Source: Lantana camara
Taxonomy: Eukaryota; Streptophyta; Magnoliopsida; Lamiales; Verbenaceae
Reading direction: 5' to 3'
DNA: 64,000 bases
Assembly: GCA_037501455.1 (NCBI GenBank)
Contig: CM074857.1
Span: 98,241,501 to 98,305,500, forward strand
Under the pieces are notes generated by a model. The model saw nothing but the letters and a program-made list of their open reading frames with translations, searched no databases and was not told where the DNA came from. A program made the translations under genes and the position numbers. Positions 1 through 8,393 of this stretch are shown here, in pieces; position 1 is the first letter of the stretch; each line of letters starts with the position of its first letter.

Positions 1-1
1 T

Positions 2-274
2 GTTGTTCCTAGCATGAAAGACCCCATTACTGTGTTTTGTGACAACACTGGGGCGGTTGCTCAAGCAAGAGAACCAAGATCTCACCAACGGACCAAGCAC
101 ATTATGAGGAAGTATCACCTAATCCGTGATATTATCAAAAGAGGAGATGTGCAAATTGAGAGGGTCACATCAGCAGAGAACGTGGCAGATCCACTTACTA
201 AACCCCTTAGTCGAGAAGCTTTCCAAGGTCATCTTCAGAAGATGGGACTTAGAGTAGCTTTAGAATGGCTTTGA
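2..274 (+). CDS. Copia polyprotein, C-terminal end of RNase H (5' part outside window)
   Basis: This is the last part of a Ty1-copia polyprotein, the end of the RNase H domain that removes RNA from the RNA/DNA hybrid during reverse transcription. The frame is open from base 2 and stops at TGA 272-274. The residues CDNTGA, the REPRSHQRTKHI stretch and VADPLTKPL are typical of plant Copia elements, closest in my memory to the Angela/BARE group. Bases 1-290 appear identical to 8104-8393, so this is the tail of a second copy of the element that follows. The upstream part lies outside the window. Confidence 0.9.
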   Translation, partial: VVPSMKDPITVFCDNTGAVAQAREPRSHQRTKHIMRKYHLIRDIIKRGDVQIERVTSAENVADPLTKPLSREAFQGHLQKMGLRVALEWL

Positions 275-275
275 C

Positions 276-290
276 GGGCAAGTGGGAGAT
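276..290 (+). promoter_or_regulatory. Polypurine tract of the upstream Copia copy
   Basis: The purine-rich run AAGTGGGAGAT ends directly before the TG of the LTR at 291. This is the usual position of the plus-strand primer site. The same sequence occurs before the second LTR at 8383-8393. Confidence 0.8.
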
Positions 291-1435
291 TGTTAGGAAT
301 AGTGCCCTAGAAAGCCGATTGTATATCCGCTTTGTGCTTTTCCTTATTGTAATCACAGACAATCTTTGCATGAAATAACGAATTGAGGCAACACTTCTTT
401 ATATGCTCTTGTTTGGTATGCGTTTACTTTAGCTGTGCATGTATGAGAACTCCCCTAATCCTGATGACTTTAGGACTCTACCATTTAGGTGAAATGGTTC
501 ATGAAACGAGCCCTATATCACATAAGTCATGATTAGTAAAATACTCCAAGCCGATGAGTCCTACAGACAGTGGGAGTGTCAACCTGACTCCTCTAAGGCT
601 TGCTTGTGGGATCACGCCCTTAGGAAGGACCACCTTGTTTCATGGAGGTGCAAAGTGTATAGTTGATACGTGCGTGATACATGAGGGTGCTTACTTTAAT
701 AAGTAAGTTCACTGAGGTGCCCCGTGTGGGAATATTCCTAAATGGGAAAGGAAGTTTCTATTTCAGGAAATGGAAACTTCCAGATTAGGAAATATCTCAC
801 GAGTCATTGATGTGATTAATTGATCCTTAGACTTGAGGTTCCATGTTACTTTATGAGTTAACTCTGTAGTCTTTGGTATAAGCTTTAAAGGGGGTCGCCT
901 TAGACAACTGATTCAAGGCTTATGCTGGGGCTGCACAAGTGATTCATGAAAGTGAATGAGAATCAAGAAAGGACCTACACTTGCATATGCAAGGTGATCT
1001 CTTATTGTGTAAGTCATTCATATGCCATATGGAGTCCTTGGCCAAGGCAGTAGATCAAGACATCAAGAAAAGGGTTTCTTGGATTGAGATCAAATGGATA
1101 TGAAATGCACTTAGCTTTAAGACCGGATTATTAGGGTTCTGATTATTCCCTTGCCCTAGATCTTGGTTGAGAGATAGTAAGTAGGAGGATTGTATCTCAC
1201 ATGAATCAATGACTTAAAGGTTCTGTCGAATCCGAACATTCCAATTCAGCTAGGGGTTAAACACCTGTTGCTAGACTATGGTCGTTTAATCTGTGGACTG
1301 ATTAATTAATTAGTGAATTAATTAATTAGGGTCACTGCTAATTGAATTGAGAACCTAGAGGGTCACACACAACAACTTGGTTACATGAGTTGAGGCTTGA
1401 AAATTATTAAACGAGTTAATCGGGCCAAGAGGGTT

Positions 1436-1508
1436 CCACACGTGTGAAGTCACACGTGTGGCTTACGTGAGTGACACGTGTCACTGTGACACGTGTCACA
1501 CACGTGTG
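1436..1508. promoter_or_regulatory. Cluster of five CACGTG boxes in Copia LTR
   Basis: Perfect CACGTG cores lie at 1439, 1453, 1475, 1490 and 1501, with one TACGTG between. CACGTG is the G-box bound by plant bZIP and bHLH factors, and ACGTG is the ABRE core. The cluster sits about 340 bp upstream of the LTR TATA box and recurs in the LTR copies at about 9542-9613, 46594-46633 (four cores) and 60704-60771 (six cores). Confidence 0.65.
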
Positions 1509-1842
1509 TATATATATATATTATATATATATTAAATAATTAATTAGTTAATTATTTAATAGACTTTGGTTTAATTTTGAATTAAAAAGAAAGTCTAATT
1601 TTGGAGAAAATAATCTAGTTAATTAATTACGAATTAATTAATTAGATAAAAATAAGTTATTTATTTTATAATAAATAAAGTATAAAATTATCCAAAAATA
1701 GTTTGGATATTTTTAAGCTCTCTTAGAAGTTGACTAGAATTAGAATTCAAAGTCAAAGTTGGAAAATACTTGATAATCAAGTAATAGGAGAGAGAGGAAC
1801 CAAATCCTTGTCCAACAAGGATTTGGATCGGCAACTCCCTGC

Positions 1843-1868
1843 TATATATAGGGGAGCTCGAGCTCCCC
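1843..1868 (+). promoter_or_regulatory. LTR TATA box followed by a perfect palindrome
   Basis: TATATATA at 1843-1850 runs straight into the 18-bp perfect palindrome GGGGAGCTCGAGCTCCCC at 1851-1868. Transcription would be expected to start a little downstream. The arrangement recurs at 9954-9971 and 61115-61132. The inverted copy has a different palindrome at a similar distance from the LTR end. Confidence 0.65.
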
Positions 1869-2238
1869 TTTAGAGCTAATAGACAATTCTTGGTTCATGT
1901 GTTGAACACCTTCCTTTCTCCAAGATTAAATTAAACCCTAGGTTAAGCCTAAACACTAACTAGAGAACTAGCATCCTTACTAGTTAGATTGTGATCAAGT
2001 TGGTGGACTTTCTCTAGAGACTTCAAGTTAGAAGTTTGAAGATTCGAGCTTTACCAAGGAGAGGGGATCAAGCCGCGAGAAGAGCGTTCTTGGGTGGCTT
2101 GAAACGCTTCAAGAAAGAATTAAAAGAAAAGTAAGTTTTCTATCTTTACGAATTTGGTTACACGATTGCGAGTTCTAAGTCCTTTTGTTGGGAAATTTTT
2201 TAAATTCCGCTGCTTTCTGTTTCGTGTTTTCCAACAAG

Positions 2239-2250
2239 TGGTATTAGAGC
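2239..2250 (+). promoter_or_regulatory. Primer binding site, initiator Met tRNA
   Basis: TGGTATTAGAGC lies two bases after the LTR end. It matches the plant initiator-Met tRNA site TGGTATCAGAGC with one C-to-T change. The third Copia copy has the unmutated site at 61504-61515. Confidence 0.88.
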
Positions 2251-2517
2251 CACCTCGTTAATCGTGTTTCTGATTCGTCTCAATTATTCTGAATTTGGTA
2301 GAAATTCTTAGGCTTAGATGCGAATTAGGTATTCATGAGTTCTTTTAGAAAGCCTGAAATACGAAACTGTAATTTTTCCTGAATTTCTGAAATTGTTTTC
2401 TTAAATTGTGATTTTGAAAACCGTTTTGATTGAAATATGTTTAAATCGAATTTTTAATTTTTGGATTGAACCGGGTTTTCGAGAAACCCAGAAATACGAA
2501 ACGAACACGAAAAGCAA

Positions 2518-2745
2518 CGAGCCTAGGCGTGCTAGCATGTCGCACGCCCAGGCCCGTCGCGCCGCCCAGCTCCTCCCGCAACAGTGCGGGAGCCGTCCCG
2601 GGCGCGCCCGTCCCGCAACCGCGCGGGACGCCTTGCCCAGTCCGCCTAGTCGCGGCGGGCGCATGATGTGCGGCCGGCGCGCGCACGCGAGCGGCAACTG
2701 CCGCGCGCTGCTGCGCGTCTGTGCCGCGCGCGGCTAGGCCCCTTT
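2518..2745 (+). other. GC-rich variable segment of the Copia leader
   Basis: A block very rich in CpG sits in otherwise AT-rich DNA. It contains two hairpins with the same plan: CTCCCGC...GCGGGAG at 2573-2592 and GTCCCGC...GCGGGAC at 2610-2629. The matching block in the third copy (about 61765-62125) is longer and different in sequence, while DNA on either side aligns well. Confidence 0.7.
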
Positions 2746-3918
2746 TCGGGCCCGTTTTCGTGTTTCGTGTTTTTCGTGTTTTCTGTCCGTAAAATCCCGA
2801 TTTAATTTTATTTTAATTTTATCTTTTAAAATCAGTTTTGTTAAAATAAAATTATTTTAAAAATTTTGATTAAATTGGGATTTTTGAGAAATTAAAGCGA
2901 TTTGGATTTTGGAAAAATTATGAATTTTATTTTCTGAAAATAATGAAAGAATAAAATTATTAATTTTGGAAATTAATTGGAATTTTATTGGTTTATTGTT
3001 TTTCGGGTTTTATTGAAAAGGCTCTTGAACAAGAATTGCATCTAAGTCGTGTTTTAAGCTATTAGAGCTTAAAGCGAGAATTTTAATTTATTGGTTAAAT
3101 TTAAATTCTTGCAAAAGCATGTTAGGTGATCATGGGTTTAGATCTATGTATGGTTTTAATTTATGCACATGGATGGTTTAAATTGGGGTTGGAGCCCTAT
3201 AGTTGCGTTTTTCAATTGAGGTTGGAGCCTCACTTATGTGCGTACTGTTATGTGATTTATTATGTGGCTTTCCATATTACTGTTTTTGAGGCCGGGGTAT
3301 GCCCCGTGTAATTGTCTAAGGCCAATATGAAGATTGAGCCTTATTACTTTATGTCTTTTTCTTTTATTGTAATTTGAGAGTAGAGATAGGTGGTGAGGTT
3401 TTATTTTCATTTTGGAGACAATGCACCCATGGAGTAAGATGGACCACATTCAAGTAACAAGGAGACCGTAAGTGAAGACCCCTCAAAATGTTAGGGAGGG
3501 GAATCTCAATTGTTAAATGTAATAGAGATAGGGCTCGTATTTTGTTACTGCTTTCCCTTATGTGATTTGAACTGTTTATGTGGCATGTATGTTAGAACTA
3601 GTGATTGTGGAGTGGCTCCCACATATCACGCATAAGATAGGTAGAACCCATGATCATTACATGTTAGTATCATGCTAGGACATGTTATCTGTTTATGTGC
3701 TTGTTTGAAATGCATTTAAGTGTACTTGCATTAATCAAGACTAATAAAATTGGATAACATATACGTTGGTGAGGTCGAACCGGACAACTCTCCGGTTGAT
3801 TCGAAAATTCCCATTAAATATTAAGCTAATTTCGAACAAATAGGTGTTTAATTCGAGATGCAAATTTTGAATTAAATTCCTAGCATTCCATCAATAGGTT
3901 TTAAGTTTAGTAAGTAAA

Positions 3919-4258
3919 GCTAGTTATTGTCCGCGAGTCGTGGGATAGCTAGTGGAGCTTATTAGTTCTTAGTTACCTAATTAATCATTTTAAATGATCA
4001 ATATTTCGTGATCAATTTTAGCAAGGGCGATGTCCGCGAGTCGTGGGTCGTTCGAACTAAGTTTTGGTCATGATCTTATGATTGATGGGTCTAGCTTAAC
4101 GCCTAAGTAAATATGGATGTCGCACGAGTCGTGGGTCCATATTGAAAGATAGGTGATGCAAAAACAATTACTAAGAGTTCTAAAGGTGTTAGAATTGGTA
4201 GGTTGTACCTACCTAGGGTTCTTACTTAGAATGTCCGCGAGTCGTGGGTTCGAGGTAA
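3919..4258 (+). other. Four leader hairpins with a shared GTCCGCGAGTCGTGGG tip
   Basis: Hairpins lie at 3919-3953, 4025-4053, 4110-4143 and 4222-4258. Each has a 5' stem arm, a T, the core GTCCGCGAGTCGTGGG (GTCGCACGAGTCGTGGG in the third), then the 3' arm. Outer stems have 9, 6, 8 and 9-of-10 pairs counting G-U, and the four stem sequences are unrelated. The core can form a small inner stem around CGAGTCG. Confidence 0.75.
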
Positions 4259-4454
4259 AATGCCTAGGATCTTTGTACCCATTGGGAAACGTGTTCCTCT
4301 TAGATCTTTGGGAATTCTAGATCTTTGAAAAACAGTGGGAGCTACAATAGATTAAAGACCTTATCTTTTGTATATCGTTATAATTCAGCATGCTCACTAG
4401 TTCTCTGTTTTACCATTTAGGTCGTAGATTCTGTGATTCTCTACGTGTTTTGAA

Positions 4455-6746
4455 ATGGCAACCAAAAACCCTCTTGTATCGATCCTCGAGTCAAACAAGT
4501 TGACTGGTCCCAACTATTCTGATTGGCTGAGGAATCTAAAAATTATTTTAGATTCTGAGAAGAGAACTTATGTTCTCTTCGAAGGAGAGCCTAGTCTTGA
4601 AGGGGAGGCTCCCACTCGGGCCGAGCGGGATGCGATTCAGAAGTGGAAGGATGATAATCTCCAAGCCCGTTGCCTTATGTTGGCTAACATGTCTCCGGAC
4701 TTGCAAAGGCAACATGAGGCCATGGAATTTGCTTGGGAGATTTACGACCACTTAGAGCAACTTTACCGCCCTCATGAACGTGTTACAAGGTATAACACTT
4801 CAAAGGAATTATTCCACTTGAGAATGAGGGAAGGTTCAAGTGTCCATGAATATGGACTCAAGTTTCTTGCCCTTACTGAGAAACTTGCTTCCATGGACAT
4901 GCCACTGAAAGATGAGCTTTCAGTGGATTTGTTGCTAGCTTCGCTCCCACCATCATTCAACCCATTTGTCCTTAACTTCAACATGAATCATGCTGGTGCT
5001 ACTGTAGCTGAGCTGATTAGTCAGCTTGTGACTGCTGAAAGCACGATCAAGAAGGACAATAAGGTTTTGATGGTGAATGCTCCATCTTCCTCTTCTGGGC
5101 CTTCTAAAGGTAAGGGCAAGAAAGCCCAAAAGAAGAAGAAGAAACCCCTTAGGCCCACTGGTGGCATTTCGAAGGGGAAGGCACAAAAGAAGAAGCGTGA
5201 TCAGAAAGAGGATGTTTGCTTCCATTGTGGCAAAGCGGGACATTGGAGGAGAAACTGCCCAGAGTACAAGGCTACTCTAAAGAAAGGTATCTTTCTCGTT
5301 GAAGTAAATCTTTCTATTAATTCTAGTTCTTGGGTACTTGATACCGGTTGTGGAACTCATATCTGTAATGATGTACAGATGCTAAGTGAGGTCCAACAAC
5401 TCAAAGAAGGAGAATGTGTCTTGAAGATCGGCGATGGCTCAAACGTTGAAGCTCGAGCTTTAGGCACAATTAGATTAGATTTAGGTAGTTTTGAGTTAGT
5501 ATTAAATAAAGTCCTTTATGTACCGAATATTATTCGTAATATAATTTCAGTTCCAATATTAGATTGTGAAGGTTATGAAACTTATATTAAGAATGGTAAA
5601 TACTTTATCAAACGGAACAACTCTTCCGTTCATATCGGTACTCTAAGTAATGGACTTTACCTAACTCAAAATATCAATATTATGAATATACAACGAGAAA
5701 CAAAGCGTAAGAGAGTTGACAAAGTTTCAGCTCCCTTATGGCACGCTAGATTAGGACACATTTCCAAGAACAGAATTAGCAAGATAAACACTTTAGGATC
5801 ATTCTCTGAAAATGATCTCAAAGAGTTAACTTCTTGCGAATCCTGTCTCAAAGGAAAAATGTCCAAAGTCCCCTTTAAGGGAACTGTGGAACGTGCCACT
5901 AAGGTTTTGGATTTGATCCATACTGATGTTTGTGGACCGCTTAGTGTAAGCACTAGAAGCAATCATCAGTATTTCATAACCTTTACTGATGACTTTAGTC
6001 GGTATGGTTATGTATACTTAATGAAGTATAAATCTGAAGCTTTTGAGAAATTCTTGGAATTTCAAAAGGAGGTTGAGAACCAAACTAGTCACAAGATCAA
6101 AGCACTTCGATCTGATCGAGGAGGCGAATATCTTAGTGAAGAATTCCTTAATCATCTCAAAGATAATGGGATTATCTCTCAGTGGACTCCTCCGGGAACT
6201 CCTCAGCTTAATGGAGTTTCTGAGAGAAGGAATCGAACCCTACTTGATATGGTTCGTTCCATGATGAGTTTCACTGACTTACCACCTTCTTTCTGGGGTT
6301 ATGCCCTAGAAAGTGCAGCAAAGATTCTGAATCTAGTTCCCTCTAAGTCAGTCCCCAAGACGCCCTATGAAATGTGGCATGGTAAAATCCCTAGTTATTC
6401 TTATTTAAGAATTTGGGGTTGTCCTGCTTACGTGAAGAGGACAGTGGGAGATAAGTTAGAATCTCGTTCTAACTTATGCTACTTTGTAGGTTATCCTAAG
6501 GAATCCATAGGATACTATTTCTATGATCAATCTGAGCAAAAGGTGTTTATTTCCAGAAATGCCACTTTTCTTGAGGAACCGTTCCTTAAAGAAAAGAAAG
6601 GCAAGATCATAGAATTAGAAGAAGTACAAAGTGACCCCACACCACCCACTGAAGAAACGTCCCACTCTGATCAACTACAACCAATCACGAATTTCGATAC
6701 ACATGAAAATCCTCCTCTAAGGCGTTCTGAACGCACTCCTAGATAG
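4455..6746 (+). CDS. Copia GAG-protease-integrase polyprotein (763 aa, ended by TAG)
   Basis: This ORF encodes capsid, protease and integrase of a Ty1-copia element. The start is the first ATG after the leader, giving MATKNPLVSI. Residues 1-250 are Gag (UBN2-like), ending in a lysine-rich stretch and a CCHC zinc knuckle (residues 255-268). The protease DTG is at 296-298. The integrase zinc-binding region begins near 430, and its catalytic D491, D554 and E590 give the expected DDX35E spacing. The TAG at 6744-6746 lies in the linker before RT and is probably a mutated Gln codon. A 2-bp AT expansion near 6808-6816 then shifts the frame, so RT is not joined to this ORF. The element is likely unable to make full polyprotein. 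Confidence 0.93.
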   Translation: MATKNPLVSILESNKLTGPNYSDWLRNLKIILDSEKRTYVLFEGEPSLEGEAPTRAERDAIQKWKDDNLQARCLMLANMSPDLQRQHEAMEFAWEIYDHLEQLYRPHERVTRYNTSKELFHLRMREGSSVHEYGLKFLALTEKLASMDMPLKDELSVDLLLASLPPSFNPFVLNFNMNHAGATVAELISQLVTAESTIKKDNKVLMVNAPSSSSGPSKGKGKKAQKKKKKPLRPTGGISKGKAQKKKRDQKEDVCFHCGKAGHWRRNCPEYKATLKKGIFLVEVNLSINSSSWVLDTGCGTHICNDVQMLSEVQQLKEGECVLKIGDGSNVEARALGTIRLDLGSFELVLNKVLYVPNIIRNIISVPILDCEGYETYIKNGKYFIKRNNSSVHIGTLSNGLYLTQNINIMNIQRETKRKRVDKVSAPLWHARLGHISKNRISKINTLGSFSENDLKELTSCESCLKGKMSKVPFKGTVERATKVLDLIHTDVCGPLSVSTRSNHQYFITFTDDFSRYGYVYLMKYKSEAFEKFLEFQKEVENQTSHKIKALRSDRGGEYLSEEFLNHLKDNGIISQWTPPGTPQLNGVSERRNRTLLDMVRSMMSFTDLPPSFWGYALESAAKILNLVPSKSVPKTPYEMWHGKIPSYSYLRIWGCPAYVKRTVGDKLESRSNLCYFVGYPKESIGYYFYDQSEQKVFISRNATFLEEPFLKEKKGKIIELEEVQSDPTPPTEETSHSDQLQPITNFDTHENPPLRRSERTPR

Positions 6747-6856
6747 CCGGAGAGATGGTATGGATTCTTCCATGAAATCTCTCAAAAGGATAATGATCCT
6801 TCAATATATATGAGGATGCACTTTTAGATTCTGACTCTGAACAGTGGATAGAAGCC

Positions 6857-8377
6857 ATGAAATCCGAAATGGATTCCATGAACTCCAACCAAGTTTGGAC
6901 CTTGGTAGATTTGCCTGATGGGGTCAAACCCATAGGTTGCAAATGGATCTTTAAGAGAAAGCTTGGAGTTGATGGAAGCATTGCGGCCTACAAAGCGAGA
7001 CTGGTTGCAAAAGGATTCACTCAAAGACCCGGCGTGGACTTTGACGAAACCTTTTCACCAGTTGCAATGCAAAAGTCCATTCGAATCATGCTTGCCATTG
7101 CTGCATATTATGACTATGAGATATGGCAAATGGATGTGAAAACTGCCTTTCTCAATGGTGACATTGACAAAGACATTTATATGGAGCAACCCATAGGTTT
7201 CACATTCAGTGGGAGTGAGCAAAAGGTTTGCAAACTCCAAAAATCAATCTACGGATTGAAACAGGCTTCTAGGAATTGGAACATTCGATTTGATGAATCG
7301 GTCAAAGCGTTTGGCTTCATCCAAATTTCGAATGAATCATGTGTGTATAGAAAGGAATTGGAGACCTCGGTGCAATTCTTAGTACTTTATGTTGATGACA
7401 TCCTTCTCATTGGGAATTCGAAGGATGACATGAAAGTGACTAAGTTATGGTTATCGAACCAATTCGAGATGAAAGATCTTGGTGATGCGTCCTATATCCT
7501 TGGAATTAAAATCTATAGAGATAGATCTAGAAGGTTAATAGGACTATCACAGTCGATGTACATTGACAAAGTATTGAAGAGATTCAATATGGAGTCAGCA
7601 AAGGTTAAGAACCTTCCTATGAGTGTAGGAACATGTCTTTCAAAGAAGATGTGTCCTAAGACTAACCTTGAGATGGAAAGAATGACTCATACACCTTATG
7701 CATCAGCAATAGGTAGCATAATGTATGCGATGTTATGTACTCGACCGGATGTGGCTTTTGCACTTAGTGTAACGAGTCGTTTCCAATCTGACCCTGGAGA
7801 TGGTCACTGGGCTGCCGTGAAGAATATTCTTAAGTACTTGAAAAGTACTAAAGATTTATTCTTAGTTTACGGAGGTCAGAAAGATCTTACTGTCGAAGGA
7901 TACTGCGATGCAAGCTTTGCATCTGACTTAGATGATTTTAAGTCAATGTCAGGATACATTTTCTGCCTAAACGGCGGAGCAGTGAGTTGGAAGAGTTCCA
8001 AGCAGACTACCACTGCAGATTCGACCACTGAGGCCGAATACTTAGCTGCAAATGATGCAGCTAAGGAAGGTGTTTGGATTAGAAACTTCATTCAAGAGTT
8101 GAATGTTGTTCCTAGCATGAAAGACCCCATTACTGTGTTTTGTGACAACACTGGGGCGGTTGCTCAAGCAAGAGAACCAAGATCTCACCAACGGACCAAG
8201 CACATTATGAGGAAGTATCACCTAATCCGTGATATTATCAAAAGAGGAGATGTGCAAATTGAGAGGGTCACATCAGCAGAGAACGTGGCAGATCCACTTA
8301 CTAAACCCCTTAGTCGAGAAGCTTTCCAAGGTCATCTTCAGAAGATGGGACTTAGAGTAGCTTTAGAATGGCTTTGA
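6857..8377 (+). CDS. Copia reverse transcriptase-RNase H (506 aa)
   Basis: This is the second half of the Copia polyprotein, copying element RNA into DNA. The first ATG shown is internal; homology is readable upstream to about 6815 after the frameshift. RT motifs include GCKWIFKRK, the DVKTAFLNGD block near residue 95 and the active-site YVDD at 178-181. RNase H acidic residues are at D351 (CDASFAS), E394 (TEAEY) and the Asp of FCDNTGA. The ORF ends at TGA, 16 bp before the 3' LTR. The last 86 residues equal those encoded at 14-274. No stop interrupts this half, which fits the young age from the LTRs. Confidence 0.94.
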   Translation: MKSEMDSMNSNQVWTLVDLPDGVKPIGCKWIFKRKLGVDGSIAAYKARLVAKGFTQRPGVDFDETFSPVAMQKSIRIMLAIAAYYDYEIWQMDVKTAFLNGDIDKDIYMEQPIGFTFSGSEQKVCKLQKSIYGLKQASRNWNIRFDESVKAFGFIQISNESCVYRKELETSVQFLVLYVDDILLIGNSKDDMKVTKLWLSNQFEMKDLGDASYILGIKIYRDRSRRLIGLSQSMYIDKVLKRFNMESAKVKNLPMSVGTCLSKKMCPKTNLEMERMTHTPYASAIGSIMYAMLCTRPDVAFALSVTSRFQSDPGDGHWAAVKNILKYLKSTKDLFLVYGGQKDLTVEGYCDASFASDLDDFKSMSGYIFCLNGGAVSWKSSKQTTTADSTTEAEYLAANDAAKEGVWIRNFIQELNVVPSMKDPITVFCDNTGAVAQAREPRSHQRTKHIMRKYHLIRDIIKRGDVQIERVTSAENVADPLTKPLSREAFQGHLQKMGLRVALEWL

Positions 8378-8393
8378 CGGGCAAGTGGGAGAT

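Larger units (their letters stand above)
291..2236 (+). repeat. Copia LTR, copy 1 (shared with the upstream copy)
   Basis: It starts TGTTAGGAATAG and ends TTCCAACA, giving TG...CA ends. It holds a G-box cluster (1439-1506), a TA-rich run after it, a short inverted repeat (1802-1824), a TATA box (1843-1850) and an 18-bp palindrome. It is at once the 3' LTR of the element ending at 290 and the 5' LTR of the element starting here. Confidence 0.95.
2237..4454 (+). other. Copia 5' leader, non-coding, structured
   Basis: This is a 2.2-kb leader between primer site and gag start. It has three zones: AT-rich sequence with a GC-rich block (about 2518-2745); a middle zone with a GGCCGGGGTATGCCCC inverted repeat near 3290; and a 3' zone with four hairpins (3919-4258). 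Short ORFs here are not conserved in the inverted copy. Long leaders are known in Angela/BARE elements, where packaging and dimerisation signals lie; linking those functions to this copy is inference. Confidence 0.8.

Noticed and set aside
2401..2737. Overlapping ORFs of 66-109 aa on both strands in the GC-rich leader block
   Set aside because: High GC removes stop codons in all frames; the frames are not conserved in the other Copia copies. The same applies to 61607-62180.
3126..3311. 61-aa ORF identical in two Copia leaders (also 62461-62646) as a possible upstream ORF
   Set aside because: The diverged inverted copy reads a different frame with a different end, so the protein is not conserved; identity reflects recent copying.
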